From JAJZMF01 sp035702845 (GTDB taxonomy: Bacteria; Actinomycetota; Acidimicrobiia; Acidimicrobiales; Palsa-688), in contig DASSZK010000303.1 of NCBI GenBank assembly GCA_035702845.1, positions 1 to 9,190 of the forward strand: DNA of 9,190 bases, given 5' to 3'. Made by a program: the position numbers and the translations under genes. Of the stretch, positions 1 through 6,447 are shown one piece after another. The notes below the pieces were generated by a model. That model saw only the letters and a list, made by a program, of their open reading frames with translations, was not told where the DNA came from and searched no databases. How positions within the stretch are numbered: position 1 is the first letter of the stretch; each line of letters opens with the position of its first letter.

Positions 1-362
1 GCCTGCATCTCGTCATCGCCCTCACCCGGCCCGGCTAGGGCTCGGGGTACCTCGCCGGTCGGAGGATCGGCCCAGTGTGGCAACTCCACATCTCCAGAGC
101 TCACTTCGGCTACCAACTTCGCTCGAGTGACAACCTCACGATCGTAGCTGTTGGCCGCCTCGGGACCTGCGACCGCTGCCCTTCGCACATCCACAACTGC
201 CCCTCTTGCGTCTACAACGGGGAACGGTCCTGTCGGCGAGGCGGGATCGAAGTCGTCCGGGGCTTCGCCTTCACCCCAACCAAAAAGTACCAGCGGAGCG
301 CCATGGCCAGGACTACGACGGCCAGTGCCTTGGCCCCGAGCCTCGGGCCGGCGGTCAGCCAT
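1..362 (-). CDS. cdsA: Probable phosphatidate cytidylyltransferase CdsA, N-terminal part only (cut by window edge)
   Basis: An open frame runs from ATG (360–362) to the left edge without a stop, giving about 120 residues. It begins MADRRPEARGQG and overlaps the end of frr by 8 nt (ATGGCTGA), which argues for translational coupling. The visible part is hydrophilic, rich in Pro, Gly, Ala and acidic residues, and has no membrane segment; it includes a short ordered-looking motif, ELPHWADPPTGEVPR, near residues 91–105. In actinobacteria the gene after frr is usually cdsA, the membrane enzyme that makes CDP-diacylglycerol from phosphatidate and CTP for phospholipid synthesis. A long soluble N-terminal extension before the membrane helices fits my recollection of some actinobacterial CdsA proteins. 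The name rests on gene order and this motif, because the catalytic domain lies outside the window. It could instead be an unrelated protein inserted between frr and cdsA. Confidence 0.55.
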   Translation of the reverse strand, partial: MADRRPEARGQGTGRRSPGHGAPLVLFGWGEGEAPDDFDPASPTGPFPVVDARGAVVDVRRAAVAGPEAANSYDREVVTRAKLVAEVSSGDVELPHWADPPTGEVPRALAGPGEGDDEMQ

Positions 363-930
363 TGATCAGCTCTTGCTCTTTGTGAGCAAGTAGCCGGTCG
401 ATCTCCGAGGTGTTGTCGTGGGTCAGCTTGTCCAGCTCCTTCTCAGCCCGGTCGAGCTCGTCAGAAGAAATGTCGCCGTCTTTTTCCAGAGCCTCAAGGT
501 CCTTGCGGGCGGCACGCCGGTGGTTGCGGACGGCCACCCGCCCCTCTTCGGCCTTATGGTGAGCGACCTTGGCCAGTTCCTTGCGCCTCTCGGCCGTTAG
601 AAGAGGAAAGACGAGCCGTATAACACTGCCGTCGTTGCTAGGAGTGATCCCCAGATCGGACGACTGGATCGCCTTCTCGATCGCCTTCATGGCGTTGGGG
701 CCCTTCTCGTAGGGCGTGATCACCAGGACCCTCGCCTCCGGGACAGAAATACCAGCCAGCTGTTGCAGCGGCACCTCGGCTCCGTAGTACTCCACACGCA
801 GCTTCTCTACTAACGCAGGTGCTGCTCGCCCGGTCCGGATGGAGCCGAACTCACCCTTTGTGTGCTCGACGACCCGGGCCATCTTGTCCCGGCAGTCCTC
901 TATGGCCGCGTCTACAAAGCTGTCTGGCAT
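355..930 (-). CDS. frr: Ribosome recycling factor
   Basis: The 191-residue product is close to the usual RRF length of about 185. RRF acts with EF-G after termination to split the ribosome and release mRNA and tRNA. Family hallmarks are visible: the helix reading GEFGSIRTGRAAP (residues 26–38), the central ITPYEK (71–76) of the beta domain, NDGSVIRLVFPLLTAERRKEL (99–119), and the helical tip VRNHRRAARKDL (134–145), whose arginines contact 23S rRNA in known structures. The C-terminal helix runs to the end. The ATG start shares one base with the pyrH stop (TGATG), and no strong Shine-Dalgarno precedes it, so reinitiation after pyrH is likely. The gene lies in the conserved tsf–pyrH–frr order. 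Confidence 0.97.
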   Translation of the reverse strand: MPDSFVDAAIEDCRDKMARVVEHTKGEFGSIRTGRAAPALVEKLRVEYYGAEVPLQQLAGISVPEARVLVITPYEKGPNAMKAIEKAIQSSDLGITPSNDGSVIRLVFPLLTAERRKELAKVAHHKAEEGRVAVRNHRRAARKDLEALEKDGDISSDELDRAEKELDKLTHDNTSEIDRLLAHKEQELING

Positions 931-1661
931 CAGTGGATAAGCGTACCTATATCGTCGCCAGCCAGGGCGCTGCGAAGGTTGCCCTCTTTCATGATGTTGA
1001 AGTAGAGGATCGGGAGCGCGTTCTCCTTGCAGAGCGTGATCGCCGTGAGGTCCATCGCTCGCAAGTCCTTCCCCAGCACCTCGCTGTAGCTGATATCGCC
1101 AATCTGCACGGCCGCCGGGTCAAGACGCGGGTCGGCGGTGTACACGGCGTCCACGCCTCCGTGCGTCCCTTTCAGCAGGATCTCGGCTCCGATCTCGACA
1201 GCCCTCAACGCACCTGCCGTGTCCGTCGTGAAGAACGGGTTCCCGGTCCCCGCGGCGAAGACGACAACCCGGCCTTTTTCCAGGTGGCGGATCGCCCTGA
1301 GCCGTATGTACGGCTCCGCCAGCTCGGACATCCCGATCGCGGTCTGGACCCTGGTCGGCTGGCCCTCGCGCTCGAGCGCGTCGCGAAGCGCTAGGGCATT
1401 GATGACGGTCGCGAGCATGCCCATGTAGTCGGCGGTAGCCCGGTCCATACCGGACGCCGAGCCTGTCGCCCCTCGCCATATGTTGCCGCCTCCGATGACA
1501 ATTGCCATCTCGTGCCCACCACCGGAAACGACCTCTGCAACTTCACGGGCGAGGCGCTCGACCACCCTGCCGTCGATGACCTCGTCGGCCGAGTTACTGG
1601 CCAGCGCCTCGCCTGACACCTTGAGCAAGACCCGCTTCCACGGGGCCCCCGGTCGGCCCAT
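930..1661 (-). CDS. pyrH: Uridylate (UMP) kinase
   Basis: The 243-residue protein belongs to the bacterial UMP kinase branch of the amino-acid kinase fold. It phosphorylates UMP to UDP with ATP and feeds pyrimidine nucleotide supply in the cytosol. Visible motifs are KVSGEAL (residues 14–20, phosphate binding), GGGNIWRG (57–64), MDRATADYMGMLATVINALAL (72–92, the classical UMP kinase helix), AAGTGNPFFTTDTA (136–149, UMP-binding loop), GGVDAVYTADPRLDP (168–182) and MDLTAITLCKEN (203–214). Homologues are hexameric and allosterically controlled by GTP and UTP. The ATG start shares a base with the tsf stop (TGATG). There is no clear Shine-Dalgarno, so expression is probably coupled to tsf. Confidence 0.97.
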   Translation of the reverse strand: MGRPGAPWKRVLLKVSGEALASNSADEVIDGRVVERLAREVAEVVSGGGHEMAIVIGGGNIWRGATGSASGMDRATADYMGMLATVINALALRDALEREGQPTRVQTAIGMSELAEPYIRLRAIRHLEKGRVVVFAAGTGNPFFTTDTAGALRAVEIGAEILLKGTHGGVDAVYTADPRLDPAAVQIGDISYSEVLGKDLRAMDLTAITLCKENALPILYFNIMKEGNLRSALAGDDIGTLIH

Positions 1662-2470
1662 CAGCCGCCGATCAGGACCTGGGCGAAGCGAACTATGCGG
1701 GCATTCCCGAGGTACTGCGCGACGGTCTTGGAGTCGTCCTTGGCATACGGCTGCTCCACCAAGACGCCCCCAGGGACACGCTTGAACCAGCCGTTGAGCT
1801 TGCCCTCGACGATCTTGGGCAACGCGGCCTCAGGCTTACCCTCGTTGCGTGTCTCCGTCTCAAGTGTGGCCCGCTCGGCCTCGACGTCCTCCGATGGGAC
1901 GTCCTCGCGCCGAAGGTACCGGGGCTTGCCGAACGCTATGTGGACAGCGATATCGTGCGCCAAGTCGTCATCGCCACCTTCGACCTCGACTATGACGCCG
2001 TTGACACCCCGGTCGTTCTGTACGTGCAGGTACGACCCGACAGAATTGCCGGGCGCCGCTTGGAACCTTGCCACCTCGCCCAACTGCACGTTCTCACGGG
2101 TCACGATGTTGAGGTCCTCTATGGCCTCCTTGCGCTGGGAAACAGCGTCTTCGCCCTCGGCTGCGACCAGGGCAGCCAACTCGTTGACAAGGTTGACGAA
2201 GTCGGGGCTCTTGGCACCAAAGTCCGTCTCGGACCGCAACTGGACAAGTGCGATCGCATTGGCACCCCGATCGTAGGAAACGGCGACCGCCCCCTCCTGG
2301 CTCTCCCGACCGGCCCTCTCGGCAGCCTTGCCGAGACCGCGCTCACGCAGCCACTTGGCTGCAGCGGCTTGGTCGCCGTCGGTCTCGGTAAGGGCGCGCT
2401 TTGCGTCCATCATCCCTGCACCAGTGAGGTTGCGCAGGGACTGCACATCCTTGGCGGTGAACTCTGCCAT
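1661..2470 (-). CDS. tsf: Translation elongation factor Ts
   Basis: The 269-residue EF-Ts is the nucleotide exchange factor that releases GDP from EF-Tu. The N-terminal UBA-like domain (residues 1–45) carries VQSLRNLTGAGMMDAKRAL and KWLRERGLGKAA. The two-part core follows, with the sheet segment ALVQLRSETDF and a second half containing VAVHIAFGKPRYL. The strongly conserved TDFV element that inserts into EF-Tu here reads TDFGAK (residues 82–87), so Val is replaced by Gly; the Asp and Phe contacts remain. It starts at ATG 12 nt after the rpsB stop, with TAGGAG as Shine-Dalgarno made partly from that stop codon. It is encoded directly behind S2, the near-universal bacterial pairing, and ends in a TGATG overlap with pyrH. 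Confidence 0.97.
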   Translation of the reverse strand: MAEFTAKDVQSLRNLTGAGMMDAKRALTETDGDQAAAAKWLRERGLGKAAERAGRESQEGAVAVSYDRGANAIALVQLRSETDFGAKSPDFVNLVNELAALVAAEGEDAVSQRKEAIEDLNIVTRENVQLGEVARFQAAPGNSVGSYLHVQNDRGVNGVIVEVEGGDDDLAHDIAVHIAFGKPRYLRREDVPSEDVEAERATLETETRNEGKPEAALPKIVEGKLNGWFKRVPGGVLVEQPYAKDDSKTVAQYLGNARIVRFAQVLIGG

Positions 2471-2482
2471 TGTGACGGGCTC

Positions 2483-3397
2483 CTAACTCTCTACGCTCGC
2501 TGCGTCTTGCACTTGGGCCTGCTCCGGGCTGCTCAGCACCGGCACCTCGGCGGCATCGGGCTGCGCGCCGCTCTCGCTCGCATCTGCCTCGACAGGCGAC
2601 GTCCCGGCTGCTGGCGCTACCGGCCGCGTCCCAGGCGGCGGGAACTGCGGCTGGAACGCCGGCGCTACCGGCGCCCCCGCGGGAGCGCTATGGACGACCG
2701 TCCCGCGCCGGGACGCTATGAAGCGACCTTCTTGCACCGCTTCAGCAATGACCCTGCACATGAGGGTGCCGCTGCGGATCGCGTCGTCATTGCCGGGGAT
2801 GGGGTACTGGACAACATCGGGGTCGCAGTTGGTGTCCACCACGGCAACGATCGGGATGCCCATCTTGTTGGCCTCGGCGACAGCAATGTGCTCTTTTTTG
2901 ATGTCGATGATGAAGACTGCGTCCGGGAGGCGGGTCATGTCCCGTATACCGCCCAAGTTGCGCTCGAGTTTGTCCAACTCTCTTTGCAGGATCAGCGCTT
3001 CCTTTTTGGGCATCGCCTCGAAGTCACCGGCGGAGCGCATCCTCTGGTACTCCTGCATCTTCTTTACGCGACCCGAGATGGTCGTGAAGTTGGTGAGCAT
3101 GCCGCCGAGCCAACGCTCGTTCACGAACGGCATACCGCATTGGGCCGCCGCCCTCGAAATGGGGTCCTGGGACTGCTTCTTGGTGCCGATGAACAGCACC
3201 GTGCCGCCTCCGGCGACGAGGTCGCGTATGAAGGTATAGGCAACCTCGACCCTCTGAAGTGTCTGCTTCAGGTCGATGATATAGATACCGTTGCGCTCAC
3301 CGAAGATGAAGCGCTTCATCTTGGGGTTCCAACGGCGGGTCTGGTGCCCGAAGTGGACACCTGCCTCGAGTAATTGCCGCATCGTGACGACGGCCAT
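2483..3397 (-). CDS. rpsB: 30S ribosomal protein S2 with a long C-terminal tail
   Basis: S2 binds late to the 30S head/platform side and helps recruit S1 in bacteria that have it. The 304-residue product is longer than the usual 230–260. Core signatures are clear: MRQLLEAGVHFGHQTRRWNP (residues 6–25), GIYIIDLKQT (37–46), VLFIGTKKQ (67–75), NERWLGGMLTNF (93–104), LPDAVFIIDIKKE (157–169) and DTNCDPDVVQYPIPGNDDA (188–206). The core ends near residue 235. The remaining 65–70 residues are rich in Pro, Ala, Gln and acidic residues and are probably disordered; such tails occur in other actinobacterial S2 proteins. The ATG is preceded by a strong Shine-Dalgarno (GGAGAGGAG, 5 nt upstream). It is the first gene of the translation cluster. 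Confidence 0.97.
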   Translation of the reverse strand: MAVVTMRQLLEAGVHFGHQTRRWNPKMKRFIFGERNGIYIIDLKQTLQRVEVAYTFIRDLVAGGGTVLFIGTKKQSQDPISRAAAQCGMPFVNERWLGGMLTNFTTISGRVKKMQEYQRMRSAGDFEAMPKKEALILQRELDKLERNLGGIRDMTRLPDAVFIIDIKKEHIAVAEANKMGIPIVAVVDTNCDPDVVQYPIPGNDDAIRSGTLMCRVIAEAVQEGRFIASRRGTVVHSAPAGAPVAPAFQPQFPPPGTRPVAPAAGTSPVEADASESGAQPDAAEVPVLSSPEQAQVQDAASVES

Positions 3398-3844
3398 GTC
3401 AGCTCCTCTCCATCGGTTGTCTCATCCCAGGGTGCTTGCGCTCATGGCCTCCGGCATTGCGAGGGCCACAGCGACCGTGGAGGCACCTGGGCATAGTTGT
3501 CAGCTAAAGGGGTCTATAGGTTCCACTACGGATGCTCTCGGCCAGTTAGCGGTAAGGCGGCTCCCGTAGCGACGACCCGCCCGGCTACCACAAGACCGTT
3601 TGCCAACTATGGCTCTGAGCCCTCGTACAGCCTACACGTTCGTCCTCGCCGCCTCCGGCGACCGAGCGAGGCTGGCCGGCTGCACTTACAGCGCTCCGCA
3701 CACTTGCGACCTGAGACAGCCTCAAGGCGGGCCCGGCCGGTCGGGCGGGGCAGGCGAACGGGCCCAGGCGAACGGGGCCAGTCGGACCGCGGGCAGGCGG
3801 AGCGGGTCTGGCCCCCCGGCCTCCGGCCTACACCTGTGGCCAGG
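3398..3844. other. Intergenic region between whiG and rpsB; likely rpsB leader and promoter
   Basis: No convincing gene is visible in these 447 nt on either strand. On the minus strand it should hold the rpsB operon promoter and a leader. The best -10-like hexamer is TATAGA at 3513–3518, which would give a leader of about 110 nt, but no good -35 lies at the proper distance, so this is weak. Just after the whiG stop there is a small GC-rich inverted repeat (GGCC-TCC-GGCC, 3818–3828) without a T-run. A near-exact 14-nt tandem duplication (CAGGCGAACGGGCC) sits at 3751–3779. No tRNA fold was found by eye. The long leader leaves room for the S2-mediated autoregulation known in other bacteria, but no specific structure could be assigned. 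Confidence 0.45.
3751..3779. repeat. Tandem 14/15-nt repeat, two copies
   Basis: CAGGCGAACGGGCC (3751–3764) is followed directly by CAGGCGAACGGGGCC (3765–3779), differing by one extra G. It lies downstream of whiG in the intergenic region. No function is evident; it may be slippage in a G-rich tract. Confidence 0.7.
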
Positions 3845-4627
3845 TCAAGCCGTCTCTTTATCCACCGTCTGCATGCGTGCCCTCAGCTGGAGCACTGCCT
3901 TGGTGTGGATCTGGCACACCCGGCTCTCGGTGACCCCAAGGACCTGGCCTATCTCGGCCAGAGTCAAGCCCTCGTAGTAGTAAAGCGACAGGACTATCTT
4001 CTCCCTGTCACCCAGCCTGTTGATAGCTCCGGCGAGGATCTGTTTCATCTCCTCAACCTCGAATGCGGCCATGGGCCCATCGTGGCGGTCGGCCAGCGTG
4101 TCGCCCAACGTGGTCGACTCGCCTCTCTCCCCACCGGAGAGCACCTCGTCCAGGGCCACGATGCCGACGAAGGAGATCTGCGAGAACTGGTTTTGCAGCT
4201 CCTCCTCAGACACACCGAGCTCCTTGGCTACCTCGGGATCGCTAGGGGTTCGCAAAAGTTGCGCCTCGAGCTTGGCGTAAGCCTTCTCGATAGCGCGGGC
4301 CTTGGCTCGTATGGAGCGGGGCACCCAGTCGATGCTGCGCAGCTCATCGATGATGGCACCCTTGATGCGGGTGATCGCGTAGGTCTCGAACTTGATGGCG
4401 CGCTCGGTGTCGAACTTCTCGATGGCGTCGATCAAGCCAAAGATCCCATAGCTCACCAGGTCGCATTGCTCGATCGTGTGAGGCAGGCCCACCGAGACAC
4501 GGCCTGCGACGTACTTGACCAGCGGCGAGTACCTGACAATGAGCTTGTCCCGCAGCTCGCGCGCTCCCGTGCGTTTGTAGTCAGCCCACAGCTCGTCGGT
4601 AGAAACGTGTACTTCTTCTGTGTCCAT
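3845..4627 (-). CDS. whiG: Sigma-28 family RNA polymerase sigma factor (FliA/WhiG type)
   Basis: The 260-residue sigma factor has the FliA/WhiG architecture and lacks region 1.1. Region 2 spans about residues 25–105, with LIVRYSPLVKYVAGRV, the core-binding and -10 segment DLVSYGIFGLIDAIEKFD (56–73), and AIKFETYAITRIKGAIIDELRSIDWVPRS. Region 3 follows (about 112–185, SDPEVAKELGVSEEEL). Region 4 (about 196–252) carries the -35-binding helix-turn-helix LTLAEIGQVLGVTESRVCQIHTKA. Family members recognise promoters near TAAA-N15-GCCGATAA. They control motility (FliA, SigD) or spore-hypha development (WhiG) and are usually restrained by an anti-sigma factor, which is not visible here. ATG overlaps the xerC stop (TGATG) and has GAGG 5 nt upstream. 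WhiG is preferred over FliA because whiG sits near rpsB/tsf in actinobacteria and no flagellar gene is present. Confidence 0.9.
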   Translation of the reverse strand: MDTEEVHVSTDELWADYKRTGARELRDKLIVRYSPLVKYVAGRVSVGLPHTIEQCDLVSYGIFGLIDAIEKFDTERAIKFETYAITRIKGAIIDELRSIDWVPRSIRAKARAIEKAYAKLEAQLLRTPSDPEVAKELGVSEEELQNQFSQISFVGIVALDEVLSGGERGESTTLGDTLADRHDGPMAAFEVEEMKQILAGAINRLGDREKIVLSLYYYEGLTLAEIGQVLGVTESRVCQIHTKAVLQLRARMQTVDKETA

Positions 4628-5649
4628 CAGGCCCTCGGATGTGACGTGTCGTATACGGCTAGTAGGCGTTCTTTGCTCACATGGGTGTAGACCTGCGTGG
4701 TGCGGACACTGGCGTGCCCCAGGAGCTCTTGCACAACTCTAAGGTCTGCGCCGCCGTCGAGCAGGTGAGTGGCGTAGCTGTGGCGCAGTGAGTGGGGGTG
4801 AGCCTGGACCGGGGAGCGACGGTCGACGATCCGACGGACGTCCCTGGTACCCAGCCGGGCACCACGCGCATTGAGGAAAAGGGCTTCGCCCGGGCTCAAA
4901 TCCGTAACCATGGCGCATCGGCCTTCGGCCAGCCACTCTCGGACTGCGCTGACAGCCGGCTCGGACACGGGCACCCGGCGCTGCTTGGAACCCTTCCCCC
5001 AAACGGTAACCCATCCGTCGACCAGGTCCACATCGGCGATATTTACGCCGCATAGCTCGCTCACGCGCAGGCCGCTGCCATAAAGCAGCTCAAGCACTGC
5101 GTCGTCGCGTTGGTCCACGGCCGCCCGCCTCGCCGCCTCGGCATGCGTGGCAACCCCGGCGCTGGGCTGTGGGCTCAGCAAAACCTCCACCTCCCCGCGA
5201 GAAAGCGGGCGCGGCAGCTTGGTCTCCCCGGTCCTCGATGCCAGCCCGGTGGCCGGGTTCGACGATATAACGCCGCCGTGTACCAACCAATCGAAGTAGC
5301 GCCGTAGCGCCGCCGCCCGCTGGGCGATCGTCTGGCGAGCGTACCGGCGAGTGGCAAGGTAGGCAAGGTAGCGGCGCAGCAATCGGTGGTCAACCGCCGC
5401 GGGGCCGCTCACGCCGCCGCGCTCGGCCCAGTCCACGAAGTTCTCGACGCCCGTGCAGTAGGCCTTTACCGTGGCCGCGGACAGTTCGGTGAGCGAACGG
5501 GCCCAATCTTGCTCCCTCCATGCAGCTGCACGCGCCTCCACGCCATCGCTGTCTGGCGTGCGCTCGCCACTAAGAGTGCTGCATGCGGAACCCACAGTGG
5601 TAGATGGTAGCCAACGAACGGACTTTGTGCGGGGACAAAAGGTACTCAC
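4627..5649 (-). CDS. xerC: Tyrosine recombinase, XerC/XerD type
   Basis: The 340-residue site-specific recombinase has all the catalytic residues. The N-terminal SAM-like core-binding domain spans about residues 44–135. The catalytic domain has R195 (GSGLRVSEL), K219 (GKGSKQR), H286 and R289 (HSLRHSYATH), H312 (LLGHASV) and nucleophile Y321 (QVYTHV); the 9-residue H–Y spacing matches XerD. Xer enzymes resolve chromosome dimers at dif during division. The start is GTG at 5647–5649 with GGAG 9 nt upstream, giving about 40 N-terminal residues beyond the usual Xer length; a shorter product from an internal GTG cannot be excluded. There is a modest insertion around residues 160–180 before the first catalytic motif. 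Position next to whiG and upstream of rpsB matches actinobacterial xerC, so this is probably the housekeeping enzyme rather than a phage integrase. Confidence 0.92.
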   Translation of the reverse strand: MSTFCPRTKSVRWLPSTTVGSACSTLSGERTPDSDGVEARAAAWREQDWARSLTELSAATVKAYCTGVENFVDWAERGGVSGPAAVDHRLLRRYLAYLATRRYARQTIAQRAAALRRYFDWLVHGGVISSNPATGLASRTGETKLPRPLSRGEVEVLLSPQPSAGVATHAEAARRAAVDQRDDAVLELLYGSGLRVSELCGVNIADVDLVDGWVTVWGKGSKQRRVPVSEPAVSAVREWLAEGRCAMVTDLSPGEALFLNARGARLGTRDVRRIVDRRSPVQAHPHSLRHSYATHLLDGGADLRVVQELLGHASVRTTQVYTHVSKERLLAVYDTSHPRA

Positions 5650-5764
5650 CGTTCAATCTCCAGGAACCTGCGGGACTGGCGCGTGCCCGCTATAGGACGT
5701 TCGCGCCAAACCAGAAGGGCGCGCAATCACGGTGTGACCGAGCGCTCTCGTGCACCCCGCCCTG

Positions 5765-5814
5765 CACACCACTCCCAGCTCACACCGCTCCCGGGCTCAC
5801 ACCGCTCCCGGGCC
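5765..5814. repeat. Three direct copies of a 16/17-bp repeat
   Basis: Copies are at 5765–5780 (CACACCACTCCCAGCT), 5781–5797 (CACACCGCTCCCGGGCT) and 5798–5814 (CACACCGCTCCCGGGCC). The last two differ only in the final base, and the first is diverged and one base shorter. They lie in the 249-nt divergent region between xerC and the Nudix gene, 91 nt before the Nudix ATG. They could be an operator array or a slippage product; no known motif is recognised. Confidence 0.8.
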
Positions 5815-5904
5815 AGAGCTATCTACTGCACAGAGCACTAACCGCCAGCGCGCCCGCAACTCACTGCCCAACCCTCGGGCCCGCCGTCGTGCCAGCCTGT
5901 GACT

Positions 5905-6447
5905 ATGCACCGGTCGACACGCCAAGCCGCGCGGGTTTTGCTCGTCGGCCCTGGGCCCTCGGTGTTGCTGGTTGGTGGCCGGGACCCAACGGTGACGGGC
6001 GCCCAGGAGTTCTGGATCGTCCCGGGAGGGGGAACGGCACCGGGCGAGAGCCCGGAGGCCGCCGCACGCAGAGAGCTATGGGAGGAAACGGGCCTGGCGC
6101 TCGGGTCCCTGGGCGAGGTTGCCTGGGAACGGCGGGTCGAGTTTGACTTCGCCGGCGAGCACTACAACCAGTACGAGTATTTCTTCGTGCTGCGCCACGA
6201 CCTCTTCGCTCCGGTCCCAGCGCAACTGACGGTTGACGAGGTGACATGGGTGACTCGGACGCGGTGGTGGCCGGTGTCAGAGCTCGAATCGACCGGCGTG
6301 GACGTTCATCCGCCTGAGTTGGCGAAGCTGGTCCGCCAATGGATGACCTACGGGGCGCCGCCTCGCCCCGTGCGGATTGACGCGATGTCTACAGAGCCTG
6401 ACCCAGCTACAGAGCCTGACCCAGCAGCCCCCGCAACAGAGCCTTGA
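5905..6447 (+). CDS. Nudix hydrolase with a repeat-encoded tail
   Basis: A single Nudix domain fills the protein, about 180 residues from ATG at 5905; a GTG two codons upstream (5899) is equally possible. The Nudix box fits G-x5-E-x7-REUxEExGU: it begins GGTAPGE, ends RRELWEETGL, and supplies the metal-binding glutamates. Nudix enzymes cleave nucleoside diphosphates linked to another group, often sanitising oxidised nucleotides. The substrate cannot be predicted from what is visible. After the core (about residue 160) the protein ends in a low-complexity tail, TEPDPATEPDPA, from an 18-bp tandem repeat. Neither start has an obvious Shine-Dalgarno, so translation may be leaderless or weak. The last 100 bp overlap the convergent zinc-ribbon gene. 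Placement two genes from an Fpg-type glycosylase suggests a shared link to oxidative damage, which is inference only. Confidence 0.88.
   Translation: MHRSTRQAARVLLVGPGPSVLLVGGRDPTVTGAQEFWIVPGGGTAPGESPEAAARRELWEETGLALGSLGEVAWERRVEFDFAGEHYNQYEYFFVLRHDLFAPVPAQLTVDEVTWVTRTRWWPVSELESTGVDVHPPELAKLVRQWMTYGAPPRPVRIDAMSTEPDPATEPDPAAPATEP

Noticed and set aside
1940..3373. Long plus-strand open frame across rpsB and tsf
   Set aside because: It is antisense to two certain genes; long antisense frames are expected in high-GC DNA and the product resembles nothing known.
3422..3457. Short minus-strand frame (MPEAMSASTLG) just upstream of rpsB, possible leader peptide
   Set aside because: It is only 11 residues, has no well-spaced Shine-Dalgarno, and shows no attenuator-like structure or run of regulatory codons.
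3497..4690. Long plus-strand open frame opposite the sigma factor gene
   Set aside because: It mirrors the codon pattern of the sigma gene on the other strand and extends into intergenic DNA without a ribosome site.
4627..5649. Recombinase as part of an integrated phage or integron
   Set aside because: No phage genes, attachment repeats or cargo are nearby, and gene order beside whiG and rpsB matches the housekeeping Xer gene.
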